Origin: Acidobacteriota bacterium
GTDB taxonomy: Bacteria > Acidobacteriota > Blastocatellia > Pyrinomonadales > Pyrinomonadaceae
Reading direction: 5' to 3'
DNA: 32,205 nt
NCBI GenBank assembly: GCA_020200135.1
Contig: JAIVJI010000005.1
Location: 1 to 32,205 of the forward strand
Shown here: piece by piece, positions 26,516 through 32,205 of the stretch
Layout: each line of letters begins with the position of its first letter
How positions within the stretch are numbered: the stretch's first letter is position 1
The notes under the pieces: generated by a model
What the model saw: only the letters and a program-made list of their open reading frames with translations
What the model was told of the DNA's origin: nothing
The model's database searches: none
Position numbers and translations under genes: made by a program

Positions 26516-26833
26516 TCAGAGACAGTTGGAAAGGTGGCCTGCGGGACGTCTCAAGCCTTCTCGGCGTTCTTGTAAGCCTTCGAGTCGTTCTGGATGCGGA
26601 AGAAGATGACGTTGACGGCCCACGCCACTGAGGCGATCATCGCCAGCCCGGCGAGCGGGCCGCCGAGCGTGCGGTTGACCCACGAGGAGTTCATTGAGGG
26701 TGGGCTGAAGGACGGCGGCCGCGAGCGGCTCGCCGCACTTCGAGCAGGCGGAGTTGATGCCCGCGTCAGGGTTGACGGTCTGGCAGGCGGGGCAGTTGAC
26801 GGTGACTGTCTTCGAGGTGGTGTCGGTGCTCAT
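26516..26833 (-). CDS. Small zinc-ribbon protein, probably frameshifted
   Basis: The frame encodes 105 residues, but only the first 45 or so look real. They begin MSTDTTSKTVTVNCPACQ and contain a four-cysteine zinc ribbon (CPAC, then CSKC). After about residue 45 the sequence turns into Arg/Pro-rich text typical of an out-of-frame G+C-rich read. At the same point another frame opens into a credible membrane helix (see 26551-26694). The simplest reading is a single gene of about 94 residues, a zinc ribbon followed by one membrane segment, with a one-base shift near 26695-26720. Function is unknown. It sits between the aldehyde dehydrogenase and aminotransferase genes. Confidence 0.5.
   Translation of the reverse strand: MSTDTTSKTVTVNCPACQTVNPDAGINSACSKCGEPLAAAVLQPTLNELLVGQPHARRPARRAGDDRLSGVGRQRHLLPHPERLEGLQERREGLRRPAGHLSNCL
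26551..26694 (-). CDS. Small one-helix membrane protein or second half of the frameshifted zinc-ribbon gene
   Basis: This frame encodes 47 residues from an ATG (starting MNSSWVNRTLGG), with one clear hydrophobic segment (PLAGLAMIASVAWAVNVIFF) and a polar, lysine-rich end (RIQNDSKAYKNAEKA). Reading back before the ATG in the same frame gives SFSPPS, which would continue smoothly from the zinc-ribbon part. It may be the C-terminal half of that gene after a frameshift, or a separate small membrane protein with an overlapping start. No ribosome binding site supports the separate-gene reading. Zinc-ribbon plus single-helix proteins are common and mostly uncharacterised. Confidence 0.5.
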   Translation of the reverse strand: MNSSWVNRTLGGPLAGLAMIASVAWAVNVIFFRIQNDSKAYKNAEKA

Positions 26834-26854
26834 CGGTCTCTTTTGGGGGCGGCG

Positions 26855-28333
26855 CTAGTAGAGGTTGCCCTCGCGCTTGCGCCCCGTGTAATCGACGTAG
26901 ACGACCTTCAGCTCGGTGTAGAAGTCGAGCGCGGTCGAGCCCTGCTCGAAGGCGCCGACGCCGGTCGCCTTGATGCCGCCGAAGGGGACGTGCGCCTCGC
27001 CGCCGGTCGTGGGCGAGTTGACGTGCGTCATACCGGTCTCTATCTCGTCCACGAAGCGGAAGACGCGCGCGGCGTCGTTGGTGAAGATGGATGAGGAGAG
27101 GCCGAACTCGCTGTCGTTGGCGACGACGAGCGCCTCGTCGAAGTCCTTCACGCGCAGGACGGAGAGGACGGGGCCGAAGACCTCCTCGCGCGCGATGCGC
27201 ATGTCGGGTGTGACGCGGTCGAAGACCGTCGGCTGGACGAAGAAGCCCTTGCGCAGCCCCGCGCCGTCGGCCGGCCCGCCGCCCGCCACAAGCTCCGCGC
27301 CGTCCTCGCGCGCCACTTCCATGTAGGACAGAACGTTCTTGAACTGGTTGGCGTCCACGAGCGGGCCGACCTCGGTCTCGGGCGCCGCGCCGTCGCCGAG
27401 GCGCAGAGACTTCGCGCGCTCGCTGATGCGGCGGACGAACTCGTCCGCGACCGACTCGACGACGACGGCGCGGCTGGTCGCGGTGCAGCGCTGACCCGTC
27501 GAGCCGAAGGCGCCCTGCGCCGTGGACTCGACCGCGAGCGAGAGGTCTGCGTCTTCGAGGACGACGACCGGGTTCTTGCCGCCCATCTCGCACTGCACGC
27601 GGACGCCGCGCCGCGCCGCCTGCTCGTAGAGCGCGACGCCCACCTGGTTCGAGCCCGTGAAGGAAATGGCGCGCACAGCACGGTGGCCGACAATCTCGTC
27701 GCCCGCCTCGGAGCCGGAGCCGAGGATGAGGTTGAGGACCCCCGCGGGCATGCCGGCCTCTGCGAACAGCTCGACGATGCGGACGGCCGTGGCGGGCGTG
27801 TTGGTCGCGGGCTTGAAGACGACGGTGTTGCCGGCGACGAGCGCGGGCGCGAGCTTCCAGACCGGGATGGCGATGGGGAAGTTCCAGGGCGTGACGACGG
27901 CGACGACGCCGTGCGGCTGCCGGATAGTGTAGGCGAAGTTCGAGGGCAGCTCCGAAGGGATGGTCTCGCCGTTCATCCGGCGCGACTCGCCGGCGCAGAA
28001 CTCCGCGACGTTGATGGCGCGCTGCAACTCGCCGCGCGACTCGGAGACGGTCTTGCCCTCCTCGCGCGTGAGCAGGGCGGCGACCTCCTCCTTGTGTTCT
28101 TCGAGGAGCCGGGCGAAACGTGCGACGATGCGGCCGCGCGCGGGGGCGGGCGTCGAGCGCCAGCCGCGGAAGGCTTCCGACGCGGCCTCGACCGCGCGGC
28201 GTGCCTCCTCGCGCGTCGAGAGGCGCACCACGCCGAGCACGTCTTCGGTGTTCGCGGGGTTGACGTTCTCTGCGGTTCTGGGGGAGGACGATTCGACCCA
28301 CTCACCCTTGACGAAGTTGCGGTAGGTGTCCAT
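26855..28333 (-). CDS. Aldehyde dehydrogenase, non-acylating type
   Basis: A 492-residue NAD(P)-dependent aldehyde dehydrogenase. N151 (TPWNFP), the general-base glutamate E249 (CEMGGKNP) and the nucleophile C283 (GQRCTATSR) are all present, with EEVFGPVLSV near the end. CoA-acylating methylmalonate-semialdehyde dehydrogenases lack the E249-equivalent glutamate, so this enzyme should release a free acid. As the first gene of the minus-strand pyrimidine cluster it probably oxidises malonate semialdehyde from the aminotransferase, although sequence resemblance to alpha-ketoglutaric-semialdehyde dehydrogenases leaves other aldehydes open. It is divergent from the acyl-CoA synthetase gene across a 219-base gap. 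Confidence 0.9.
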   Translation of the reverse strand: MDTYRNFVKGEWVESSSPRTAENVNPANTEDVLGVVRLSTREEARRAVEAASEAFRGWRSTPAPARGRIVARFARLLEEHKEEVAALLTREEGKTVSESRGELQRAINVAEFCAGESRRMNGETIPSELPSNFAYTIRQPHGVVAVVTPWNFPIAIPVWKLAPALVAGNTVVFKPATNTPATAVRIVELFAEAGMPAGVLNLILGSGSEAGDEIVGHRAVRAISFTGSNQVGVALYEQAARRGVRVQCEMGGKNPVVVLEDADLSLAVESTAQGAFGSTGQRCTATSRAVVVESVADEFVRRISERAKSLRLGDGAAPETEVGPLVDANQFKNVLSYMEVAREDGAELVAGGGPADGAGLRKGFFVQPTVFDRVTPDMRIAREEVFGPVLSVLRVKDFDEALVVANDSEFGLSSSIFTNDAARVFRFVDEIETGMTHVNSPTTGGEAHVPFGGIKATGVGAFEQGSTALDFYTELKVVYVDYTGRKREGNLY

Positions 28334-28552
28334 ACGGTAACTTTTAAATTTGAATTTTCGGCGCCCGGTACGGAAGCGTCAGCATACAGGCGCGGCTGCC
28401 GGAGACCGCGAAAATATAACACACGCCGGCCGCGCCCCGCGCGAAAAAAGAGGCGCGGCTTAGCCAATCTTCGCAAACCTCCGCTATGATGTCGGGCGTC
28501 CTTCAAAACCTGCGGCCCCCCGGAGGACCCGCGCCGGGCGAGACGAACTGTC
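28334..28552. promoter_or_regulatory. Divergent intergenic region with promoter-like boxes
   Basis: This 219-base gap separates the minus-strand pyrimidine cluster from the plus-strand acyl-CoA synthetase and should hold promoters for both. Toward the left, TATATT (minus strand, 28413-28418) is a candidate -10 in an A+T-rich patch, and a second A+T-rich stretch lies at about 28342-28360. Toward the right, TATGAT at 28485-28490 is a good -10 match. No convincing -35 boxes, operator repeats or riboswitch-like structures were seen. Confidence 0.35.
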
Positions 28553-30082
28553 GTGAGCTTCGAGAATCTGCGTGAGCTGTTGGAGCGGCGCGCCGCCGCG
28601 TCGCCCGAAAAGGTCTTCCTCTCCTCGGAGGCCGACGGGCGGCAGTTTACCTACCGCGAGTTCGACGCGGCGGTCAACCGCACCGCCCGTCTCCTCCACG
28701 ATCAGGGCGTCCGCCGCGGCGACGTGGTCAGCCTGCTACTGCCGAACTCGGCCGAGTACATCATCGCCTACTTCGCCTGCTTCAAGTCGGGCGCCATCGC
28801 CGGCCCCGTCAACTCGCTGCTAAAGGCGGAGGAGATTGCCTACGTCGTCGCCAACTCGGAGGCGCGTTACATGCTCTTCGGCCGCGAGTTCGCCGAAAAG
28901 GTCGGCTACGTCCGCCGCGAAGTCCCCGCGCTCGACTCAGTGCAGGACTTCGACGACGAGGCGAGCGCGACGGCGGGGCTGGACGGTAAGGGCGAGGGGG
29001 ATTGGCGCGTCCCCGACCTCAAGCGCGACGACGAGGCCATCATCATCTACACTTCGGGGACGACGGGGAAGCCGAAGGGGTGTCTGCTCACGCACTGGAA
29101 CCTGCTGGCCAACGCGCGGCAGATAGTCGAATGGCTCGGCTTCACGGAGGACGACAGGCTTTTGACGGTGATGCCGCTCTTCCACATGAACGCCGTCTCG
29201 GTGACGACCGCGAGCGCGCTCTACGCGGGCGGCTCGACCGTCGTCAGCCCGCGCTTCTCGGCCTCGCGCCACTGGCAGGTCGTCAGCGACTACGGCGTCA
29301 CCTCGTTCGGCTCGGTGGCGACGATGCTCTCGATGCTCCTCGCGACCTACCCCGAAGGCGTCCCCGAGGGACTTAACATCGGGCGGCTGCGCTTCGCCAT
29401 GTGCGGCTCGGCGCCCGTCCCGGCCGAGGTGATGCGCCGGTTCGAGGAGACGTTCGGCTGCCTCGTCGTCGAGGGCTACGGGCTTTCGGAGTCCACCTGC
29501 CGCTCGACCTTCAACCCGCCGGACGCACGGCGGCGCCCCGGCTCGTGCGGGATGCCCATCGGGAACGAGATGCGCGTCGTGGATGAGGATGACCGAGAGC
29601 TTCCCGACGGCGAGGCGGGCGAGATAGTCATGCGCGGCGAGAACGTCTTCAAGGGCTACTTCCGCAACGAGGAGGCGACGGAGCGCGCATTCCGCGGGGG
29701 CTGGTTTCACACCGGCGACGTGGGCTACCGCGACGCGGAAGGCTTCTACCACATCATCGACCGCAAGTCGGACATGATCATCCGCGGCGGCGAGAACATC
29801 TACCCGCGCGAGATAGACGAGCTGCTCTACAGGCACCCGGCCGTCGCAGAGGCCGCCGCCTTCGGCGTGCCGGACGAGCTGTACGGCGAGGAGGTCGCGG
29901 CCTTCGTCGTGCTCAAGGAGGGGCGCGAGGCGGGCGGGGAAGATGTCGCGGCCTACTGCCGCGAGCACCTCGCCGACTTCAAGTGCCCCAAGGCCGTCCG
30001 CGTCGTCGACGCGCTCCCGAAAGGCCCGACGGGCAAGGTGCTCAAGCGCGAGCTTCAGCAACTGTGGCGGCAGAGTCGGTAG
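28553..30082 (+). CDS. AMP-forming acyl-CoA synthetase (CaiC/FadD-like)
   Basis: A 509-residue acyl-adenylate-forming ligase that activates a carboxylic acid with ATP and joins it to CoA. The AMP-binding P-loop is IIIYTSGTTGKPKGCLLTH. The A4/A5 region EGYGLSEST, the GWFHTGDVGYRDAEGFYHII block, the hinge DRKSDMIIRGGENIYPREI and the catalytic lysine in PTGKVLKREL are all present. The pocket segment MPLFHMNAVSVTTASALYAGG followed by SPRFSASRHWQ resembles crotonobetaine/carnitine-CoA ligases. The substrate is not known. Divergence from the aldehyde dehydrogenase raises the possibility that it activates that enzyme's product. The start is GTG 28553 with no well-placed ribosome binding site; the next gene begins 29 bases after the stop. 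Confidence 0.9.
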   Translation: MSFENLRELLERRAAASPEKVFLSSEADGRQFTYREFDAAVNRTARLLHDQGVRRGDVVSLLLPNSAEYIIAYFACFKSGAIAGPVNSLLKAEEIAYVVANSEARYMLFGREFAEKVGYVRREVPALDSVQDFDDEASATAGLDGKGEGDWRVPDLKRDDEAIIIYTSGTTGKPKGCLLTHWNLLANARQIVEWLGFTEDDRLLTVMPLFHMNAVSVTTASALYAGGSTVVSPRFSASRHWQVVSDYGVTSFGSVATMLSMLLATYPEGVPEGLNIGRLRFAMCGSAPVPAEVMRRFEETFGCLVVEGYGLSESTCRSTFNPPDARRRPGSCGMPIGNEMRVVDEDDRELPDGEAGEIVMRGENVFKGYFRNEEATERAFRGGWFHTGDVGYRDAEGFYHIIDRKSDMIIRGGENIYPREIDELLYRHPAVAEAAAFGVPDELYGEEVAAFVVLKEGREAGGEDVAAYCREHLADFKCPKAVRVVDALPKGPTGKVLKRELQQLWRQSR

Positions 30083-30111
30083 GCAGACGCAAGCAGGAAG
30101 TCTCTGGTTCT

Positions 30112-31080
30112 ATGGCAAAGATTAAGGACAAGGTCGGGTACGCGCTCGACGAGGCGCGAATGCTGGTGCTGGGCGCGCAGGTGCTCATCGGCTTCCAGTT
30201 CCGCTCGGTCTTCGAGCCGGGGTTCGAGTCGCTCTCGCTCCCCTCGCAGCTCCTGAAGCTCGTGGGGCTCGCGCTGATGCTCGTCGCGCTCGGGCTCATC
30301 ATCTCGCCGTCGGCCTATCACCGGCTCGTCGAGGGCGGCGAGGACACCGAGGAGCAACACCGCTACACGTCGAACCTGATGACGTGGGCGCTGCTGCCGT
30401 TCGCGCTCGGGCTGGGGGTCGACCTCTTCGTGGCGGTTCAGAAGGTCTTCGGGTGGAAGGCGGGCGCGGCGGCCGGGCTTCTCGGGTGGCTGCTGGCGTC
30501 GTCGTTCTGGTACCTGCTGGGTTTCTACATGCGCCGCGAGCGTGCGGACGAGATTGCCGCCGAGAAGAAGAAGTCGCGGGACGAGGAGGAGGGCGAGATG
30601 GGCGAGGAGAAGGATGCGGGGCCGGGAGGGAAGACGAAGCTCACTGACAAGATCAAGCACGTGCTGACCGAGTGCCGCGTGGTGCTGCCGGGCGCGCAGG
30701 CGCTCCTCGGCTTCCAGTTCGTCGTCATCCTGACGGAGAGCTTCGACAGGCTGCCGAACCTCTCGAAGTACATCCACCTCGCGGCGCTCGGGCTGAACGC
30801 GCTGACCATCGTGCTGCTGATTACGCCGGCCGCCTACCACCGACTCGTCGAGCGGGGCGAGGAGACCGAGCACTTCCACCGCTTCGCGTCGAAGATACTC
30901 GTGGCGGCGCTCGTCCCGCTGGCGCTCAGTCTGGCGGGCGACGTCTACGTCGTCGTCCGGAAGGTGACCGAGTCGTCGCTCGTCTCGGTCGTCTCGGCGC
31001 TCGTCGTCCTCGCCATCTTCTGGGAGCTTTGGTTCGGCCTCACGCTCTACCGGCGCACGCAGCGCCAGTACGCCGACTGA
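30112..31080 (+). CDS. Tandem-duplicated DUF6328-type membrane protein
   Basis: A 322-residue inner-membrane protein made of two homologous halves. Each half has an opening motif (GAQVLIGFQF at 21-30; GAQALLGFQF at 194-203) and a loop motif (AYHRLVEGGEDTEEQHR at 68-84; AYHRLVERGEETEHFHR at 241-257). In the first half helices flank these at about 45-66, 88-112 and 116-140, and the second half repeats the pattern. A charged linker rich in Lys and Glu (141-180) joins them. Single copies of this unit are annotated DUF6328, of unknown function. ATG 30112 follows AGGAAG and is preferred to an upstream ATG inside the synthetase gene. Probable co-transcription with the synthetase is inferred only from proximity. 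Confidence 0.8.
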   Translation: MAKIKDKVGYALDEARMLVLGAQVLIGFQFRSVFEPGFESLSLPSQLLKLVGLALMLVALGLIISPSAYHRLVEGGEDTEEQHRYTSNLMTWALLPFALGLGVDLFVAVQKVFGWKAGAAAGLLGWLLASSFWYLLGFYMRRERADEIAAEKKKSRDEEEGEMGEEKDAGPGGKTKLTDKIKHVLTECRVVLPGAQALLGFQFVVILTESFDRLPNLSKYIHLAALGLNALTIVLLITPAAYHRLVERGEETEHFHRFASKILVAALVPLALSLAGDVYVVVRKVTESSLVSVVSALVVLAIFWELWFGLTLYRRTQRQYAD

Positions 31081-31093
31081 GGTAATAATATAC

Positions 31094-31122
31094 TTGACTC
31101 ACCATGAGTTCTGTGCGATACT
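31094..31122 (+). promoter_or_regulatory. Sigma-70-type promoter of the IS1595 transposase
   Basis: TTGACT (31094-31099) and GATACT (31117-31122) are separated by exactly 17 bases. The ATG at 31129 lies 6 bases after the -10 box, so the transcript would be leaderless or nearly so. No ribosome binding site is present. This is the best promoter match in the window. Confidence 0.65.
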
Positions 31123-31128
31123 CTTCGC

Positions 31129-32055
31129 ATGGAACACGAAGCCAAGTTTCCCAAGACGCTCCAAGAGGCCATCAAGTTCTTTGCCGACGCTGATACGTGC
31201 GTCACGTTCATGGCTCAGCTTCGTTGGCCGGAAGGCGTCACCTGCCCTCACTGTCAAGGCAAGGCCGTATCTTACCTGTCTACCCGCCGCACATGGAAGT
31301 GCATGAACAAGGCGTGTCATAAGCAGTTCAGCGTCAAGGTCGGCACTATCATGGAAGACTCGGCCATCGGCCTTGATAAGTGGCTCGCGGCCATCTGGCT
31401 TATTGCGAACGCGAAGAACGGCGTCAGTTCCTACGAGATTCACCGCGCGTTGGGCGTGACTCAGAAAAGCGGATGGTTTCTGCTTCATCGCATCCGCCTC
31501 GCCATGCAGACCGGCACGTTCGAGAAGATGAGCGGTACGGTCGAAGCCGATGAGACGTTCATCGGCGGGCTGTCGAAGAACATGCACAAGCACGCGCGCG
31601 AGGCGAAGATTACGGGGCCGGGCGGCTGCGGCAAGGCCATCGTATTCGGCCTGCTAGAGCGCCACGGCGACGGCAGCAAGGTTCGGACGAAGATTATCTT
31701 CAACAGGTCGTCTGAGACGCTTCAGGGCGAAGTGAGATGCCACGTCGAACCCGGCTCCAACGTCTACACGGACGCTCACAGGTCTTACTTGGGGCTGAGC
31801 GCCGATTACGTCCACGAGTTCACAGACCACGCCGAAGAGTACGTGCGCGGCAACGTCCACTCGAACGGCATCGAGAACTTTTGGTCGCTCCTCAAGCGTT
31901 CGATTAAAGGCACGTATGTTTCGGTCGAACCTTTTCACCTGTTCCGCTACCTTGACGAGCAGGCTTTCAGGTTCAACGAGCGCAAGGGCAAGGACGCCGA
32001 CCGGTTCATTCAGACGGTGAAGCAGGTCGCGGGTAAGCGGAAGCGGGCTAAGTAG
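31129..32055 (+). CDS. IS1595-family transposase (ISXO2-like)
   Basis: A 308-residue transposase that appears intact. An N-terminal zinc ribbon (C39, C42, C58, C63) follows the opening KFPKTLQEAIKFFADADTC. A helix-turn-helix-like segment (about 98-125, SSYEIHRALGVTQKSGWFLL) precedes the ISXO2-like DDE domain. Catalytic acidic residues are D141 (VEADETFIGG), D215 (VYTDAHRSY) and E249 (HSNGIENFWSLLKR), with the trailing YLDEQAFRFNERK typical of the family. Codon choice and lower G+C mark it as an arrival. It is likely active in principle, having a complete frame, promoter and terminator. Confidence 0.95.
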   Translation: MEHEAKFPKTLQEAIKFFADADTCVTFMAQLRWPEGVTCPHCQGKAVSYLSTRRTWKCMNKACHKQFSVKVGTIMEDSAIGLDKWLAAIWLIANAKNGVSSYEIHRALGVTQKSGWFLLHRIRLAMQTGTFEKMSGTVEADETFIGGLSKNMHKHAREAKITGPGGCGKAIVFGLLERHGDGSKVRTKIIFNRSSETLQGEVRCHVEPGSNVYTDAHRSYLGLSADYVHEFTDHAEEYVRGNVHSNGIENFWSLLKRSIKGTYVSVEPFHLFRYLDEQAFRFNERKGKDADRFIQTVKQVAGKRKRAK

Positions 32056-32070
32056 TCCGCTTCCCTTTTT
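32039..32070 (+). terminator. Rho-independent terminator overlapping the transposase stop codon
   Basis: GGAAGCGG (32039-32046) pairs perfectly with CCGCTTCC (32057-32064), leaving a 10-base loop that contains the TAG stop codon. CTTTTT follows at 32065-32070. The last codons of the transposase form the left arm, so termination is built into the gene end. Confidence 0.8.
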
Positions 32071-32122
32071 CGCGCTCTTTCTGGAGGGTGTCAGATAGAT
32101 TGTGTAAACGGCATTAACCGAT

Positions 32123-32138
32123 GCAAGCTATCGCTTGC
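32123..32138 (+). promoter_or_regulatory. Hairpin just before the IS256-like transposase start
   Basis: GCAAGC (32123-32128) and GCTTGC (32133-32138) form a perfect 6-base stem with a TATC loop, ending 2 bases before the AAAGGAA ribosome binding site. No T-run follows, so a leader structure that limits translation from read-through transcripts is more likely than a terminator. Confidence 0.4.
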
Positions 32139-32149
32139 GGAAAGGAACC

Positions 32150-32205
32150 ATGATGCCGATTACACCCGAACTCCTCGACGAACTCCTGAAAGACTATAAG
32201 TCGCC
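32150..32205 (+). CDS. IS256-family (Mutator) transposase, N-terminal fragment
   Basis: Only 18 residues are inside the window, ending at the right edge: MMPITPELLDELLKDYKS. The pattern ELLDELLKDYK is the usual opening of IS256-family transposases, where it leads into a PEDL block. AAAGGAA at 32141-32147 is the ribosome binding site. A second ATG at 32153 has better spacing and may be the true start. The identification rests on a short stretch plus the terminal sequence upstream. Confidence 0.65.
   Translation, partial: MMPITPELLDELLKDYKS

Larger units (their letters stand above)
31081..32085 (+). mobile_element. IS1595-family insertion sequence (ends approximate)
   Basis: The element contains one transposase gene with its own promoter and terminator. 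It begins at or just after the DUF6328 stop codon and is followed by an IS256-like left end. Base composition falls clearly below that of the neighbours. The limits given are bounds set by the flanking features, because no convincing terminal inverted repeats or target duplication could be found by eye. Confidence 0.45.
32086..32205 (+). mobile_element. Left end of an IS256-family element (cut by window edge)
   Basis: A short terminal sequence starting GGGTGTCAGATAG and reaching TTGTGTAAACGGC resembles IS256-family left ends as recalled. It is followed after about 45 bases by a transposase start. The exact first base is uncertain and the right end lies outside the window. Confidence 0.6.

Noticed and set aside
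26855..28333. Naming the aldehyde dehydrogenase as CoA-acylating methylmalonate-semialdehyde dehydrogenase
   Set aside because: The catalytic Glu present here (E249) is absent from that acylating family.
31091..32100. Possible terminal inverted repeats of the IS1595-type element (TTGACTCACC on the left against TCTGACACCC on the right, read inverted)
   Set aside because: The match needs several mismatches and a gap, and the right-hand copy falls inside the IS256-like terminus.

Overview
The window looks like a chromosomal segment of a G+C-rich, Gram-negative-type bacterium. Codon third positions are almost all G or C, and several genes carry AGGAG-type ribosome binding sites. The gene set (a serine hydrolase fused to NamZ, a secreted NagZ, a DUF6328 protein, a cyclic-phosphate-processing receiver protein) suggests Acidobacteriota, perhaps Blastocatellia. 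That placement is an inference from gene content and was not tested by a search.

Bases 126-11312 (+) form a scavenging block. murQ, a HAD protein, a sodium/solute symporter, a secreted NagZ and a serine hydrolase-NamZ fusion resemble the Bacillus murQ-amiE-nagZ-namZ set for salvaging peptidoglycan amino sugars. A secreted UshA/CpdB-like nucleotidase and a secreted NucH-like nuclease follow directly, so the block appears able to dismantle both cell wall and nucleic acid outside the cytoplasm. The fusion gene is broken: about 50 codons around the serine nucleophile (SxxK) are missing and the frame shifts.

Bases 11342-16201 hold a small minus-strand receiver-like gene, divergent from exonuclease III. 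After xthA come a short-chain dehydrogenase, the NAD(P)HX-repair dehydratase nnrD, a lone MbtH-like protein with no peptide synthetase in view, and a SAM methyltransferase.

Bases 16224-28333 (-) are dominated by a complete reductive pyrimidine-degradation cluster. Its members are PreT/PreA, dihydropyrimidinase, beta-ureidopropionase, an NCS1 nucleobase transporter, a class III beta-alanine-type aminotransferase and an aldehyde dehydrogenase. Embedded in it are a HepT/MntA toxin-antitoxin pair, a SIMPL-domain protein and a small zinc-ribbon/membrane gene that looks frameshifted. At its downstream end lies an unusual protein joining an LEA-like helix to an HExxH domain.

Bases 28553-32205 (+) hold an AMP-forming acyl-CoA synthetase, an internally duplicated DUF6328 membrane protein, an IS1595-family transposase with its own promoter and a stop-codon-overlapping terminator, and the left end of an IS256-like element cut by the window edge. 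There are no RNA genes, CRISPR arrays or gene-free stretches above 300 bases. The longest gap is the 219-base divergent region at 28334-28552. No single new system dominates. The best leads are the broken salvage gene, the LEA-HExxH protein, the toxin-antitoxin insertion in the pyrimidine cluster and a recurring leaderless-start layout.
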